This document shows, piece by piece, positions 38,144 to 45,937 of a stretch of DNA of 64,000 nucleotides. Source of the DNA: an uncultured Paracoccaceae bacterium. Its GTDB lineage: Bacteria > Pseudomonadota > Alphaproteobacteria > Rhodobacterales > Rhodobacteraceae. The notes beneath the pieces were generated by a model. It saw only the letters and a list, made by a program, of their open reading frames with translations. It was not told the DNA's origin and did not search any database. The translations under genes and the position numbers were made by a program. The DNA lies in the NCBI GenBank assembly GCA_947498645.1, contig CANMKS010000002.1, forward strand, positions 1 through 64,000. Reading direction: 5' to 3'. How positions within the stretch are numbered: position 1 is the stretch's first letter; each line of letters opens with the position of its first letter.

Positions 38144-39492
38144 GTTGGACAAAGAATATCCCCGAAGCGGCCACCGCCTATCTTGAGGCCAACAGCCTGG
38201 ACGAGGTCGAATGCGTGGTCGCGGACCTTCCCGGCATTGCCCGCGGCAAGGCCGTACCTGCGGCGAAATGGGAAAAGCAGCAGAAAATGCATCTGCCCAA
38301 TTCGATTTACTTTCAGACGATCACCGGCGGATGGGGCGAGGCCGCAGGGCCTGACGGCTTTCTTGAGCCTGACATGATCCTCAAGCCTGATCTGTCCACG
38401 GCCACGGCGGCCCCATGGGCGCATGATGGCACCTTGCAGGTCATCCATGACGCCTTTGACCAGAAGGGCAAGCCGATCCCCTTTGCGCCGCGCAACGTGC
38501 TGCGCCGGGTCTGCGACCTTTATGCCAAAGAAGGCTGGACGCCCATCGTGGCCCCCGAGATGGAGTTCTATCTGGTTGGTCGCAATACTGATCCTGCCAA
38601 ACCCATTGCCCCCATGATGGGCCGTACCGGCCGGCCCGCTGCCGGGCGACAGGCCTATTCGATGACGGCAGTGGATGACTACGGTCCGGTGATTGACGAC
38701 ATTTACGAATACGCCGAAATCCAGGGGTTTGAGATTGACGGCATTACGCAGGAAGGCGGCGCTGGCCAGCTTGAAATCAACCTGCGCCACGGCGATCCGA
38801 TCAAACTGGCGGATGAGGTGTTTTTCTTCAAACGACTGATCCGCGAGGCCGCCCTGAAACACGATTGCTTTGCCACCTTCATGGCCAAACCAATCGAAGG
38901 CGAACCGGGGTCTGCCATGCATGTGCATCACTCGGTTATTGATGCGGGCGGCAACAATATCTTTGCAGGGCCAGAAGGCGGTGAGACCAATGCGTTTTTT
39001 CACTTTATCGGCGGTTTGCAGGAATACATGCCCAGCGCCATCGCCCTGATCGCACCTTACGTGAACAGTTATCGCCGGTATGTGCCGGACGAGGCCGCGC
39101 CGGTGAACCTCGAATGGGGCCGCGACAATCGCACGACCGGTATCCGCATCCCGATCTCTGATCCTGCTGCGCGTCGGATTGAAAACCGCCTGCCCGGCAT
39201 GGATTGCAACCCTTACCTGTGCATCGCTGCCTCACTGGCTTGTGGTTATCTGGGGATGAAGAATGAAATCCGTCCTGACAAGCGCTGGCGCGGAGAGGCG
39301 CAGGACAGCGAAGCGGTCATCGCAGAATCACTCTGGACGGCGCTGGATCTGTTCGACGAGGCCACAGAGCTGCATGATGTCCTCGGCCCCGATTTCGCCC
39401 GCGTCTATTCTATCGTCAAACGCGCCGAATATACCGAGTTCCTGCAAGTTATCAGCCCGTGGGAGCGCGAACACCTGTTGCTGAACGTCTGA
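38140..39492 (+). CDS. Glutamine-synthetase-family gamma-glutamyl-amine ligase (PuuA-like), second
   Basis: 450 residues. GS motifs: APEMEFYLVG, TQEGGAGQLEINLRHGDP, GSAMHVHHSVIDAGGNN, RRYVPDEAAPVNLEWGRDNRTTGIRIP. The N-terminus (VECVVADLPGIARGKAVPA) parallels the first ligase. The two copies are clearly diverged, so they probably act on different amines or form a hetero-oligomer. Start overlaps the amidotransferase stop; its own TGA overlaps the following ATG by one base (TGATG). Confidence 0.91.
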   Translation: MSWTKNIPEAATAYLEANSLDEVECVVADLPGIARGKAVPAAKWEKQQKMHLPNSIYFQTITGGWGEAAGPDGFLEPDMILKPDLSTATAAPWAHDGTLQVIHDAFDQKGKPIPFAPRNVLRRVCDLYAKEGWTPIVAPEMEFYLVGRNTDPAKPIAPMMGRTGRPAAGRQAYSMTAVDDYGPVIDDIYEYAEIQGFEIDGITQEGGAGQLEINLRHGDPIKLADEVFFFKRLIREAALKHDCFATFMAKPIEGEPGSAMHVHHSVIDAGGNNIFAGPEGGETNAFFHFIGGLQEYMPSAIALIAPYVNSYRRYVPDEAAPVNLEWGRDNRTTGIRIPISDPAARRIENRLPGMDCNPYLCIAASLACGYLGMKNEIRPDKRWRGEAQDSEAVIAESLWTALDLFDEATELHDVLGPDFARVYSIVKRAEYTEFLQVISPWEREHLLLNV

Positions 39493-40799
39493 TGGCAAAT
39501 CCGCTCTACCGCAACGACCGGCCGGGGCAGTTACCCCAAAGCTGGTATGTAGCGAGCACCGATATTCCACCCGAACGCCCCCCGCTTTACGGCCATACAA
39601 CCGCTGACGTCTGCATCATTGGCGCAGGCTTTACCGGGCTGTCCGCTGCGCGACATCTGGCGGCCAAAGGTCTGGAGGTGGTGGTGCTTGATGCACACCG
39701 CGTGGGGTTCGGCGCGTCGGGGCGGAACGGCGGACAGGTCTGTAGCGGCTACAACACGCCGCAACGGGCATTGGCCGCCAAATACGGCGCCGACCATGCA
39801 GCCCAACTCTGGGCGCTGACCGAAGAGGCGAAGGATGACATCCGCATGCTTTGCGCAGCAGAGGTGCCAGAGGCCAACTATCGCGCCGGGTTGGCCGAGG
39901 CCGCAACCCGCCCCGGCGAAGTGGCGGACATGCACCGTAACGCCGAATACCTGCAAGAGACATATGGCTATGACAAAATCAGCGCGCTTGGCCGCGACGC
40001 TGTGCGCGGATTGATCAAGACAGACGATTACTTTGGCGGTCATCTGGATATGGGGGCCGGGCATTTCCATCCGCTGCGGTTCGTCTTTGGTATGGCCCGA
40101 TTGGCCGAGGCCGCAGGTGCCCGCATCTTTGAACGCGCCGAGGTACATCACATCGCCCATGGCGACCCCGCTGAGTTGCGTACGAACAAGGGCCGCGTGA
40201 AGGCCAATCACGTGATCCTCGCAGGCAACGGCTACCTGCCCAATATTGAACGCAAGGTCACCGCCAAGATCCTGCCAGTAAACAGCTTTATCGCCGCCAC
40301 CGAACCGCTGGGCGATCTGGCAGCAAAAGTGCTGTCACAGGACATTGCCGTCAGCGACAGTAAATTTGTACTCAATTACTACCGCATGTCCGAAGACAAA
40401 CGCCTGCTTTTTGGTGGGCGACCCAGCTATCAAATTGCCTTTCCCAAGGACATCGCATCAGTGCTGCACGACCGGATGATCGCCATGTTTCCACAACTTG
40501 CCGGGGTTCGGGTCGACTACGCCTGGGGCGGCACATTGGGGATCACACCCAGTCGCTTGCCTGCGGTGCAAAGGGTGGCGCCAAATGTCGTGTCAGCCTC
40601 GGGTTTTTCGGGGCATGGCGTGGCTTTGTCCGGCCTGGCTGGCAAGATCATGGCCGAGGCCATTGCAGGTCAGGCAGGGCGGTTTGACACACTGGAGGCG
40701 CTGAACGTCCCCAGTTTTCCGGGCGGTCCGGCACTGCGGGCACCGATCTTGCGGCTTGCCATGACGTGGTACGCAATGCGGGATCGTCTGGGTCTCTGA
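39492..40799 (+). CDS. FAD-dependent oxidoreductase (PuuB/gamma-glutamylputrescine oxidase-like)
   Basis: 435 residues from the ATG at 39492; a further 11 codons of open frame lie inside the ligase gene. N-terminal RPGQLPQSWYVAS, the FAD-binding ADVCIIGAGFTGLSAARHLA, and SGRNGGQVCSGYN are hallmarks of the PuuB/ordL group that oxidises gamma-glutamyl-amines. C-terminal WGGTLGITPSRLPAV and SGFSGHGVALSGLAGKIMAE agree. Last gene of the permease-ligase-amidase-ligase-oxidase operon. No aldehyde dehydrogenase (PuuC) is present here. Confidence 0.91.
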   Translation: MANPLYRNDRPGQLPQSWYVASTDIPPERPPLYGHTTADVCIIGAGFTGLSAARHLAAKGLEVVVLDAHRVGFGASGRNGGQVCSGYNTPQRALAAKYGADHAAQLWALTEEAKDDIRMLCAAEVPEANYRAGLAEAATRPGEVADMHRNAEYLQETYGYDKISALGRDAVRGLIKTDDYFGGHLDMGAGHFHPLRFVFGMARLAEAAGARIFERAEVHHIAHGDPAELRTNKGRVKANHVILAGNGYLPNIERKVTAKILPVNSFIAATEPLGDLAAKVLSQDIAVSDSKFVLNYYRMSEDKRLLFGGRPSYQIAFPKDIASVLHDRMIAMFPQLAGVRVDYAWGGTLGITPSRLPAVQRVAPNVVSASGFSGHGVALSGLAGKIMAEAIAGQAGRFDTLEALNVPSFPGGPALRAPILRLAMTWYAMRDRLGL

Positions 40800-41178
40800 G
40801 ACTAGAATCTTTGCAATAAGGCAATAAATGGGCGATACTTGCAGAAGTCCCCTCGAAATCGGGGCGACAATGTGGGGTTGTACCACCTGGTTTTGCCATT
40901 TGCATCCGCATCAACTCACCAAGAAAAACAAAAAGCTGTTCGAAGTCCGTGTGTTAACCTTGACAGTAGCGGCCAGACTGCCTGAACAAAGGCGGCTTTG
41001 ACCGTCAAAAAATACCTTTGAAAGAAACAATATTTGGACACAAATTACACTAATTTGGCCGCTTTGTTTCCAGTTGTGATTTAGGGCAGTCTTAGCGAGT
41101 AGCTTTTCTGACTGTCTGTTTTTTGGTCTTCGGCAACGGGTCCATCCAACCTTGGAAATTTAGATAGGAGAGAAGACT
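40800..41178. other. Intergenic region, 379 bp
   Basis: Contains no convincing gene. It is more AT-rich than the flanks, especially 40990-41120. A TTGACA at 40960-40965 could be a -35 element, but the hexamer 17 bp downstream (TGAACA) is a poor -10. AGGAGAGAA at 41167 onwards is the ribosome site of the next gene. Confidence 0.6.
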
Positions 41179-42777
41179 TTGACGTTCAATCTCAACAAAC
41201 AACTGAAAACCTCTGCCGCAGCCATTGCATTGGCCACCGGTATGTTACTTCCATCTGCTGGTATCGCAGCAGAAGTGACGCTCAAATCGACCGACGGCAC
41301 GATCAACGTGTCGGGCGAGTTCATTGAGCTGAAAGACGACACATATGTGATCCGCACCGCACTTGGCGATCTGCGGATCGCCGCAAGCAGCATGATCTGT
41401 GAAGGGGCCGCATGCCCGTCCTTTGATGATCTGACAGCGGATGTCACGATTGTCGGCTCAGAGGCCATCGGCCAAGGTATGATGCCCCTCTTGATGACGG
41501 GTTTTGCCTCGTCAATGGATGCGGACGCCGAGATTACCAACGCATCAGCGGGCGAGACATTGGCAACGTTGATTGATGACGGTGGTTTTGGTGACGAAAT
41601 CGGCGCTTATCTTGTTTCAGCGACAAATGACGACGACGCATTTCAGTCATTGCTTGATCGCAGCGCACAGATCGGCATGTCATCACGCCGCATCACACAG
41701 GACGAAGCCCGCGCACTGCGCGCAGATGGTGCCGGCAGCATGGTCAGCCCCAATCAGGAACGTATTCTTGCGGTTGACAGCATGGTTGTCGTGACCCACC
41801 CATCCAACCCGGTTCAGGAACTGACCAAGGACCAGTTGGGTCGCATTTTTGCAGGCCAACTGACAAATTGGTCAGAACTGGGCGGTCCGGATCGTGACAT
41901 CAACGTCATTGCCCGTGCACCTGACTCTGCCAGCTATGAGTTCTTCATGACGTATCTTTATGGTGAAGATCGGCCAAACTTCTTGCCGCAGGGCATTTCG
42001 GCTGATGACCAGGATCTGTCCAACATCATCTACCATGACCGCAACGCCATTGGTTACCTTGGTTACGCCTTCCAGCGTGGGGCCAAGCCAATGACACTGG
42101 TCAATGAATGCGGTATCGCCACAACGCCTGATGCGTTCTCGGCCAAAACCGAAGAATACACCTTGAACCGCCGGATGTATCTCTACAACCGTTCCGACAA
42201 CCTTGATGCAAGCAGCCAGGCCTTTCTTGACTTTGCTATCTCGCCAGAGGCTGACGGTGTGATCGGGAAATCAGGCTTTATTGATCTGAGCATCTCACGT
42301 CGGAGCCAGGACGCCACCGACACGCGCCGCATGTCGCTGACAGACGAAGCAGCGCGCTACGACGCTGGTTTCGAAGGTGAAGTCATGCAGGAAATGCTGG
42401 GCGAAATGGACACCAACGACCGCTTGTCCACGACATTCCGCTTCCGCACCGGGTCTTCGCGGATCGACGAACGTGGCCGCCTCGATATGGCGCGTCTGGT
42501 CGAATACCTTCAGGATGTTCCAGCAGGCACAAAGGTGACCTTCGTTGGCTTCACCGATGACGTCGGCGCTTTCGAAGCAAACCGTCGTCTGGCAAACGAG
42601 CGTGCAAACGCCGTGCGCGATCTGATCATCGAAGCCGCAGGCAGCCAGTTGGACAACGTCGAGTTGGCAACCACAGGCTACGGTGAAATCGCACCATCCG
42701 CTTGTAACATTTCGGATCGTGGCCGTTCCATCAACCGTCGGGTCGAAGTGTGGATCTCTAACACAATCGAGAGCTAA
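41179..42777 (+). CDS. PstS-like phosphate-binding domain fused to OmpA peptidoglycan-binding domain
   Basis: 532 residues from a TTG start with AGGAGAGAA upstream. A signal peptide ends about AGIAA-EV (residue 31). Next comes a short beta-rich segment with a Cys pair (MICEGAACPSF). A PBP-like domain follows (about 85-375: TIVGSEAIGQGMMPLLMTGF, AVDSMVVVTHPSNPVQELTK, RIFAGQLTNWSELGGPDRDI). The C-terminus (about 420-530) is an OmpA domain (FRTGSSRIDERGRLDMARL; TDDVGAFEANRRLANERANAV). So a PstS-type ligand binder is anchored to the cell wall. No pst transporter is nearby, so sensing or storage at the wall is more likely than transport. Confidence 0.87.
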   Translation: MTFNLNKQLKTSAAAIALATGMLLPSAGIAAEVTLKSTDGTINVSGEFIELKDDTYVIRTALGDLRIAASSMICEGAACPSFDDLTADVTIVGSEAIGQGMMPLLMTGFASSMDADAEITNASAGETLATLIDDGGFGDEIGAYLVSATNDDDAFQSLLDRSAQIGMSSRRITQDEARALRADGAGSMVSPNQERILAVDSMVVVTHPSNPVQELTKDQLGRIFAGQLTNWSELGGPDRDINVIARAPDSASYEFFMTYLYGEDRPNFLPQGISADDQDLSNIIYHDRNAIGYLGYAFQRGAKPMTLVNECGIATTPDAFSAKTEEYTLNRRMYLYNRSDNLDASSQAFLDFAISPEADGVIGKSGFIDLSISRRSQDATDTRRMSLTDEAARYDAGFEGEVMQEMLGEMDTNDRLSTTFRFRTGSSRIDERGRLDMARLVEYLQDVPAGTKVTFVGFTDDVGAFEANRRLANERANAVRDLIIEAAGSQLDNVELATTGYGEIAPSACNISDRGRSINRRVEVWISNTIES

Positions 42778-43005
42778 TTGGCTTCAGGCGATGCGCACGC
42801 CGGACGGGTGCATCGCCAAAACAGCCAGCCTCAAGTTACAGACAACCTACTGCAAAATAACGATTTATCCTTGTTTCCAGTCGACGTAACGGTTGCAGCT
42901 TTCATCAGCTGCCTGGCACTCTCAAGCCCCACATCAACTTGGATTGCCCACTCAGATTGTTCACGCAGCCCCCCCTTGCGATGACCTGAAGTTCGGGCCC
43001 AGAAA

Positions 43006-44496
43006 ATGGAAAAAGAAATGCAAACAAGAAAATCCAATTCATTCCGCCAAAGGAAGAGCGGGTCTTTGACCACGCATTTTCTAAAAAGCATGACGTGCTG
43101 CGCCGCACTGGGCTTTGCCCCTGCTGCGCTCACCCTGACTGCAACGCCCGCCGACGCCCAGCAGTTTGACGAGGCTCTTTACGACGGCGCCAAGGCCCGC
43201 GTGAACCGCTCGGCCAGCCTGCGTTCGCTCAGCGAAGCTCTCGCTTCGGCCAGTTGCCGGATCGGCGCAAGTTATGGCACCGACACGGCAGAACGTGATC
43301 TTGCAACATATCACGACGACTTTGCTCGCATTCTGGACGGTCTGGAAAACGGGAGCGCCATCCTTGGTATGCCCGGCGAAGAAAGACGTATGCGCACGCT
43401 CAACACAATCCAGCAGACATCGGCAAGCTGGGCACCAATGGATGCAGCGGCGCAGAACCTGCTCAACGGCGGCGGCAGCAGTGCTGACGCGCAAACCATC
43501 CGGCAATCCTATGCTGATCTGTTTGAGCAAACGGTGCAGCTGGCGGCTGTCATTTCCGGGCAATATGCGGACCCGCAGCAACTGTTGCAAAGTGACGCGA
43601 CAGTGCTGAACTTTGCCGTGCGTCAACGCGCGCTGGGTTACCGTATGGCCCGTGCCATGTGCGAACTCGCCTCCGGTACGGCGAACGATGGTACGCTGGA
43701 CGAGCTGGCAACCACCGTTGACCTTTTTGAACGGTCTCTGATTGCTCTGCGCGATGGTTTCCCTGCCGTGGGCATCAACCCACCACCAAACGAAGCTGTC
43801 TCCGACAGCCTCACCGCAACTTACGAGTTGTGGATTGCCAACCGCAGTATGTTCGATTCTGCATTGGCTGGTGCCACACCAACCGAAGCAGACGTCGTTG
43901 CGGCAGCGGACCTTTCGAAGGACCTCTCGGTCGCGATGAACAACACGATCACGCTTTATCTGATCGCAACACCTGGTCAGGATGGCGTTTATCGTGTGCC
44001 GCTGGAAGCCTATTCACGGGATGAGTTGACAGGCTGGCTTGATAATCCGGCGTTGATCGAGGCGATCAAGGCCCAGAATGCACGCCATGCTGATTTGTCA
44101 GAGGACGAGATCATCGCCCTTGACCAACAGTGGCGCGCAGAGGCCGGTGAAGGCGGTGGTCCGCTGATTTCCCAACTGCTTGAAGGTCCGGTTTCAAAAT
44201 GGCTCTTGGCGCAGCAAACCGCAACTGCCGGCTTTGTCACCGAGGTCTTTGTGATGGACAACAAGGGTCTGAACGTCGCCCAAAGTGTCGAGACATCCGA
44301 CTACTGGCAGGGTGACGAATCCAAATGGCAGCAAACCTACAGCGTCGGCCCCGATGCGCTGCACATCAGTGAAGTCGAATTTGACGACAGTACGGGCTTT
44401 TATCAGTCACAGGCGTCGCTTTCGATCAAGGATCCTGAATCCGGTGAAGTGATCGGCGCTGTGACCTTTGGTATCAACGTACAGAACCTGATGTAA
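43006..44496 (+). CDS. Secreted protein with PilJ-type helical sensor domains and Cache-like C-terminus
   Basis: 496 residues with a long basic n-region, hydrophobic core and cleavage about ADA-QQ (residue 52). Residues ~53-170 and ~185-300 are helical repeats of the type IV pili methyl-accepting (PilJ) sensor kind, each with RM/RA-Cys positions (ALASASCRIGAS; YRMARAMCELASG). The last ~110 residues look like a single Cache/PDC ligand domain (TEVFVMDNKGLNVAQSVETS, then DYWQGDESKW). There is no transmembrane helix after the signal and no kinase or MCP output domain, so it must signal through a partner. It follows the PstS-OmpA gene by 228 bp in the same direction and ends at a strong hairpin. 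Confidence 0.75.
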   Translation: MEKEMQTRKSNSFRQRKSGSLTTHFLKSMTCCAALGFAPAALTLTATPADAQQFDEALYDGAKARVNRSASLRSLSEALASASCRIGASYGTDTAERDLATYHDDFARILDGLENGSAILGMPGEERRMRTLNTIQQTSASWAPMDAAAQNLLNGGGSSADAQTIRQSYADLFEQTVQLAAVISGQYADPQQLLQSDATVLNFAVRQRALGYRMARAMCELASGTANDGTLDELATTVDLFERSLIALRDGFPAVGINPPPNEAVSDSLTATYELWIANRSMFDSALAGATPTEADVVAAADLSKDLSVAMNNTITLYLIATPGQDGVYRVPLEAYSRDELTGWLDNPALIEAIKAQNARHADLSEDEIIALDQQWRAEAGEGGGPLISQLLEGPVSKWLLAQQTATAGFVTEVFVMDNKGLNVAQSVETSDYWQGDESKWQQTYSVGPDALHISEVEFDDSTGFYQSQASLSIKDPESGEVIGAVTFGINVQNLM

Positions 44497-44504
44497 CGAT
44501 CCCG

Positions 44505-44536
44505 CGCGGGTGGACGAAAGTTCACCCGCGGTTTCT
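44505..44536 (+). terminator. Terminator with GAAA tetraloop
   Basis: CGCGGGTGGAC (44505-44515) pairs with GTTCACCCGCG (44520-44530), including one G-U pair, around a GAAA loop and followed by GTTTCT. It lies just after the sensor-protein stop. Confidence 0.85.
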
Positions 44537-44629
44537 ACCGACAAATGCGCCCTGCCGTTGCTCTCAACCGCAGCCAGAACAATCAGATCTTTATCGGGAT
44601 AACGCAGATGGACGGCACGGGTGCCGACC

Positions 44630-45169
44630 CTATTTTCCCATCTTCGACAGTTTTTCCTGCAACGCAGCAAGCTGTTCCTTAATCTCGCCCAGATCATCGC
44701 CGCTTTCTTTGCCGCCATCAGTACCGCCGGGTATCATGCCGCCTGTCATGGCCTTGAAGAATGCTTCTTGTTGGGCACGCATCGCCTCAAATCCGGGCAT
44801 GGTGGCCATGGGGTTGGCTTTGCCCATATTCTCCATCGCCTTGGATTGGCCTTCGCGCAGCATCTCGAAACTGGCTTGCAGGAATTGCGGTACGACAGAC
44901 GCGGCCTGGCTGGTATAGCTGCGCACCAGATCGGTCAGCACATCAACGGGCAACACACTTTCACCGCGGCTTTCGTGTTCGGCGATAATCTGCAAAAGAT
45001 ATTGGCGGGTCAGGTCATCACCGGACTTCAGATCGACGATCTGCACCTCGCGCCCTTCACGGATAAACACGGCGATATCTTCCAGTGTGACGTAGTCGCT
45101 CGTCTCGGTGTTATACAGACGGCGGCTCGCGTAGCGCTTGATCAGCAGTGGTTTGTTCGTGTCGGCCAC
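44630..45169 (-). CDS. phaR: Polyhydroxyalkanoate synthesis repressor PhaR
   Basis: 179 residues from a GTG at 45169, chosen because GGGAGG lies eight bases upstream and the protein then begins MADTNKPLLIKRYASRRLYNT, the PhaR DNA-binding domain start. The second conserved PHB-accumulation domain follows (VDVLTDLVRSYTSQAASVVPQFL). PhaR represses phasin and synthase genes and is titrated off DNA by nascent PHB. Candidate operators are visible upstream of phaP and between phaC and phaZ. None is seen before phaR itself. Confidence 0.95.
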   Translation of the reverse strand: MADTNKPLLIKRYASRRLYNTETSDYVTLEDIAVFIREGREVQIVDLKSGDDLTRQYLLQIIAEHESRGESVLPVDVLTDLVRSYTSQAASVVPQFLQASFEMLREGQSKAMENMGKANPMATMPGFEAMRAQQEAFFKAMTGGMIPGGTDGGKESGDDLGEIKEQLAALQEKLSKMGK

Positions 45170-45252
45170 GGGCGTCCCTCCCAAGACATGTTGCGGTGCA
45201 GAGAAGCCTATGCCGCGCCTGCGCAAAAAGAAAGCACTTCGTAACGGCCAAC

Positions 45253-45282
45253 AAAAAACGGCCCGCAAATGCGGACCGTTTT
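45253..45282 (-). terminator. Intrinsic terminator after phaP
   Basis: On the minus strand AAAACGGTCCGCA and TGCGGGCCGTTTT flank a TT loop (one mismatch) and run into a T tract. It separates phaP from phaR, so phaR needs its own promoter or read-through. Confidence 0.85.
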
Positions 45283-45326
45283 CGAAAATCGAACCCTCAG
45301 GGAGGCAAGGGTGATTTTAGCTAGAC

Positions 45327-45779
45327 TTACTTCGCAGAAGCAGTCGCTTTTTTCGCAGCAGCTGTGATTTCTGTCTGTGCTTTCTTCGCAGCAGCAGTCA
45401 TGTCCTCGGACATGTCTTTGCCAGCGGCCAAAACCAGTTCCATTGTCTGTGTCTGAACTTTTTTCGCGATTTCAGCGAAAGCGGACATGTGCTCGGCAGC
45501 GGACTCAGCAGATGCGGAAGCAAAGTCTGTCATTGCTTTTGCATAGTCAGCAGGCTCTGCCTTTGCTTTGGACATCGCTTCAACTTTGGCAAGTGTGTCC
45601 TGTGTCCACTTTGCAGACAGCTCAGCAGATTTGCCAGCAGCGTCGATTGCAACTGCGGACATTTTTTCGGCCAGGGCAGTCTGGTTCTTGAACTGCTCTT
45701 CCATTGCTTTGGTGTCGACAGGGAAAGCGCCTGTCATGTCTTTGAAGATCGCTGTGAAATCTTGTGTCTTAGTAGCCAT
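45327..45779 (-). CDS. phaP: Phasin (PHB granule surface protein)
   Basis: 150 residues, wholly helical and Ala/Lys-rich, with the phasin pattern (DMTGAFPVDTKAMEEQFKNQ; ALAEKMSAVAIDAAGKSAELS) and a Lys/Ala tail. Coats PHB granules and controls their size. AAGG precedes the ATG. Upstream lie two PhaR-operator-like palindromes, consistent with PhaR repression relieved during PHB accumulation. Transcription ends at the terminator before phaR. Confidence 0.94.
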   Translation of the reverse strand: MATKTQDFTAIFKDMTGAFPVDTKAMEEQFKNQTALAEKMSAVAIDAAGKSAELSAKWTQDTLAKVEAMSKAKAEPADYAKAMTDFASASAESAAEHMSAFAEIAKKVQTQTMELVLAAGKDMSEDMTAAAKKAQTEITAAAKKATASAK

Positions 45780-45855
45780 TTGATCAACCTTTCAGGTATC
45801 AGTGAATTTGCGGTGCAAGCGGTTAGCCTGCTTTTCTGTTCTGACACCAATATGA

Positions 45856-45872
45856 ATGCTGCGCTGCAGCAT
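45856..45872. promoter_or_regulatory. PhaR operator 1 upstream of phaP
   Basis: Perfect inverted repeat ATGCTGC-GCT-GCAGCAT, containing CTGC-N3-GCAG, the motif reported for PhaR of Rhodobacter/Paracoccus. It lies 77 bp upstream of the phaP start. Confidence 0.8.
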
Positions 45873-45882
45873 TTCAAGGTTT

Positions 45883-45899
45883 TTTCTGCACTGCAGCAT
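45883..45899. promoter_or_regulatory. PhaR operator 2 upstream of phaP
   Basis: CTGC-ACT-GCAG with full right arm GCAGCAT and imperfect left arm; its centre is 27 bp from operator 1. It lies between phaP and the phaC 3' end. Confidence 0.75.
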
Positions 45900-45937
45900 A
45901 AATTTTTACGCGAACGCGGATTATTTAGGAAAATCGC

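Noticed and set aside
40960-40988. TTGACA with a possible -10 before the PstS-OmpA gene
   Set aside because: The hexamer at the right distance (TGAACA) matches the -10 consensus poorly; not enough to call a promoter.
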